Positions 6,472 to 7,449 of a DNA stretch of 7,449 nt are shown here, piece by piece (positions within the stretch are counted from its first letter, which is position 1; each line of letters starts with the position of its first letter). The notes under the pieces are model-generated. The model saw only the letters and a program-made list of their open reading frames with translations, was not told where the DNA came from and searched no databases. A program made the position numbers and the translations under genes. Origin of the DNA: an uncultured bacterium (GTDB lineage: Bacteria; Bacillota_I; Bacilli_A; RF39; UBA660); the NCBI GenBank assembly GCA_949286645.1, contig CASEDN010000097.1:1-7449 (forward strand), written 5' to 3'.

Positions 6472-6490
6472 CCTTGTATGATGTTATCCT
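6462..6490 (+). promoter_or_regulatory. Predicted promoter of the winged-helix/deoxyribosyltransferase-like gene
   Basis: TTTGCA (6462-6467), a 17-bp spacer, then TATCCT (6485-6490) preceded by TGt (extended -10). Both hexamers match four of six bases, so the core is weak and may need the TG extension or the curved upstream DNA. The start point would be about 6497, almost on the SD AGGAGG (6497-6502), giving a very short leader. Confidence 0.45.
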
Positions 6491-6510
6491 ATCTATAGGA
6501 GGTAATATTT

Positions 6511-7248
6511 ATGATTAAAAGCTCAGAAATACAAGAAAAAGTAATTGAGTATTTAAGTGATGAAGAAGAACATAGTGTTAAAGAAATAAAAAAATATTTA
6601 AAAGAGAGAAATATTAATAATTATACTGAAGGGCAATTTGCGGGCTCAATGCATACATTAGTTAATAATGGAACGGTTAAATCAGTTTCTAGAGGAGTTT
6701 ATTTATTAAGAAAAAGGAGAAATAAAATGAAAGTTTGTTTTGTTGTATCACCGATCGGTGAAGAGGGTAGTGAAGTAAGAAATAAAGCCGATAAACTATT
6801 TAAACATATCATTAAACCAGTTTGTGAAATGTGTAAATTTAAAGCTATTAGAGTTGATCAACTAAATGATGCCAACTCAATTACACAAACTATTATAGAA
6901 TATCTTGAGAAAGCTGATTTAGTAATTGCTGATATTTCGGGCCATAATCCTAATGTCTTTTATGAGATGGGTTTTAGAGCAAGAACAAATAAACCTATTA
7001 TTCATTTAAAAACTAAAAATGAAAAATTACCATTTGATATTAATACAATTAGAACTTTCGATTATGATTTAACTGATTTAGATAGTGTAGAAGAAGTTAA
7101 ATCGCGTTTAGAAAAAACTATTAAATCGTTTAATTATACTGAAAATGATTCATGTTCTAATAAGAAAAATGATTTATCTCAAGCGTCAACCCTTCCACTT
7201 TTATATCAGATTTTAGATTCCATTAGTGATTTAAAAAAACAAATATAA
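6511..7248 (+). CDS. Winged-helix + nucleoside 2-deoxyribosyltransferase-like fusion protein
   Basis: A 245-residue protein with two parts. Residues about 1-68 form a small winged-helix-like domain: helices around EIQEKVIEYL and VKEIKKYLKERN, then a beta-wing ending GTVKSVSRGVYLL, loosely like HARE-type helix-turn-helix domains. Residues 73-208 match the nucleoside 2-deoxyribosyltransferase-like superfamily: VCFVVSPIGEEGSEVR (75-90), then ADLVIADISGHNPNVFYEMG (135-154). Asp141 and Glu152 occupy the places of the catalytic Asp and nucleophilic Glu of that superfamily, so glycosidic-bond cleavage of a nucleotide or nucleoside is plausible. The tail (about 225-245) looks helical. Proteins of this type are widespread, mostly uncharacterised, and some are predicted effectors in nucleotide-based immunity. 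Substrate and DNA target are unknown. The SD AGGAGG (6497-6502) is ideal, 8 nt before ATG. The gene stands alone between terminators and uses Ser TCG codons not seen in the other plus-strand genes. Confidence 0.8.
   Translation: MIKSSEIQEKVIEYLSDEEEHSVKEIKKYLKERNINNYTEGQFAGSMHTLVNNGTVKSVSRGVYLLRKRRNKMKVCFVVSPIGEEGSEVRNKADKLFKHIIKPVCEMCKFKAIRVDQLNDANSITQTIIEYLEKADLVIADISGHNPNVFYEMGFRARTNKPIIHLKTKNEKLPFDINTIRTFDYDLTDLDSVEEVKSRLEKTIKSFNYTENDSCSNKKNDLSQASTLPLLYQILDSISDLKKQI
6713..6729 (+). promoter_or_regulatory. Internal ribosome binding site and in-frame ATG before the enzyme domain
   Basis: AAAGGAG (6713-6719) lies 7 nt before an in-frame ATG at 6727, codon 73. This is exactly where the deoxyribosyltransferase-like domain begins (MKVCFVVSPIG). 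Use of this start would give a 173-residue enzyme-only product alongside the full fusion. The Arg/Lys-rich linker (RKRRNK) naturally yields AGGAGA-like codons, so coincidence is possible. Confidence 0.4.
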
Positions 7249-7262
7249 ATAATGATTAATAT

Positions 7263-7296
7263 AAAAGGAGATTCTTAATAAAGTCTCTTTTTCTTT
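7263..7296 (+). terminator. Intrinsic terminator after the fusion gene
   Basis: AAAGGAGATT (7264-7273) pairs with AGTCTCTTTT (7282-7291), ten pairs including two G-U, around an 8-nt loop. It ends in a T-rich tract (7288-7296, one C). It starts about 15 nt after the TAA stop. The AGGAG in the left arm has no usable start codon behind it. Confidence 0.65.
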
Positions 7297-7307
7297 ATTC
7301 CTATTTA

Positions 7308-7316
7308 TGATAGAAT
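7308..7316 (+). promoter_or_regulatory. Predicted extended -10 promoter of the last gene
   Basis: TGaTAGAAT is a TGn extension plus five of six matches to TATAAT. The expected -35 position falls in the T-tract of the preceding terminator and is poor. The start point would be near 7323, just ahead of the SD AAAGGA at 7326-7331. Confidence 0.45.
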
Positions 7317-7339
7317 ATGTTACGTAAAGGACTGATAGT

Positions 7340-7449
7340 ATGAAACTTTTAGGTGTAATAAGAGATAATAATTATTTAGAATATTTAGATAATGGTTTAG
7401 ATGGTATTATTTTACCATTAGAAAACTTTTCTGTTGATTATTTTAAGTA
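7340..7449 (+). CDS. N-terminal start of an unidentified protein (possibly U32-peptidase-like), runs off the window
   Basis: An open frame begins at ATG 7340 and stays open to the window end, 36 complete codons. AAAGGA (7326-7331) is an SD with 8-nt spacing, and an extended -10 box lies just upstream, so a real gene start is likely. The visible part has LGVIRDNNYLEYLDNG followed by LDGIILPLENFSVDYF. A strand-helix-strand start with Gly-x-Asp-Gly-Ile-Ile and a later Phe-Ser-Val resembles the first beta/alpha unit of U32-family peptidase-like barrels ('GADAV-LG...FS-R'). That resemblance is weak and rests on very few residues, so no function should be taken from this entry. Confidence 0.65.
   Translation, partial: MKLLGVIRDNNYLEYLDNGLDGIILPLENFSVDYFK

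Noticed and set aside
6449..6479. Riboswitch or attenuator hairpin from ATACAAG/CTTGTAT
   Set aside because: The repeat lies upstream of the predicted transcription start (about 6497) and has no T-run, so it is more likely a DNA-level operator.
1..7449. Mycoplasma-type code (TGA = Trp)
   Set aside because: Of eight visible stops, six are TAA, two TAG and none TGA, which raised the question. But Trp codons checked are TGG in all relevant genes and no gene is interrupted by TGA. Eight stops is too few to infer loss of TGA as a stop.

Overview
The window looks like chromosomal DNA from a low-GC Gram-positive bacterium, of the Bacilli/Clostridia/Mollicutes-neighbour type. Coding regions are very AT-rich and favour A/T-ending codons, Shine-Dalgarno (SD) sites are variants of AGGAGG, and most promoters have an extended -10 box (TGnTATAAT-like). 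The Y-family polymerase + YolD pair is a Firmicutes hallmark. All Trp codons I checked are TGG and no gene is broken by in-frame TGA, so the standard genetic code applies, not the mycoplasma code. I cannot name the species.

Layout. (1) 1-490: last codons of a Y-family (UmuC/DinB-like) DNA polymerase, translationally overlapped by a YolD-like gene. This is an error-prone/translesion repair module. (2) 471-1100, minus strand: a small membrane protein of the CmpB-type putative ABC-permease family, convergent with yolD and overlapping it by 20 nt. (3) 1221-1829: a Mn-type superoxide dismutase, divergent from the membrane protein. (4) 1890-2906: an unrecognised cytosolic protein that I read as a lipase-like alpha/beta-hydrolase with a Ser129-Asp280-His305/306 triad, closed by a hairpin terminator. 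(5) 3046-4002: a CaCA-superfamily Na+/Ca2+ antiporter. (6) 4114-6378: a complete FtsK/SpoIIIE DNA translocase, closed by a strong terminator. (7) 6417-7296: a self-contained unit made of phased A-tract repeats, a perfect palindrome on the promoter, a gene fusing a winged-helix domain to a nucleoside 2-deoxyribosyltransferase-like domain, and a terminator. (8) 7340 to the window end: start of another gene, perhaps U32-peptidase-like.

How they fit together. Apart from polymerase-yolD, nearly every gene has its own promoter, so this is a row of mostly monocistronic housekeeping genes (SOD, antiporter, FtsK) rather than one operon. The outlier is the 6417-7296 unit. It has its own operator-like array and terminators on both sides, uses Ser TCG codons not seen in the other plus-strand genes, and has the architecture of a regulated nucleotide-hydrolysing effector. 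It is the best candidate here for an undescribed (possibly defence-related) single-gene system. No tRNA, rRNA, CRISPR array or insertion sequence was seen, and no gap longer than about 140 bases lacks a gene.
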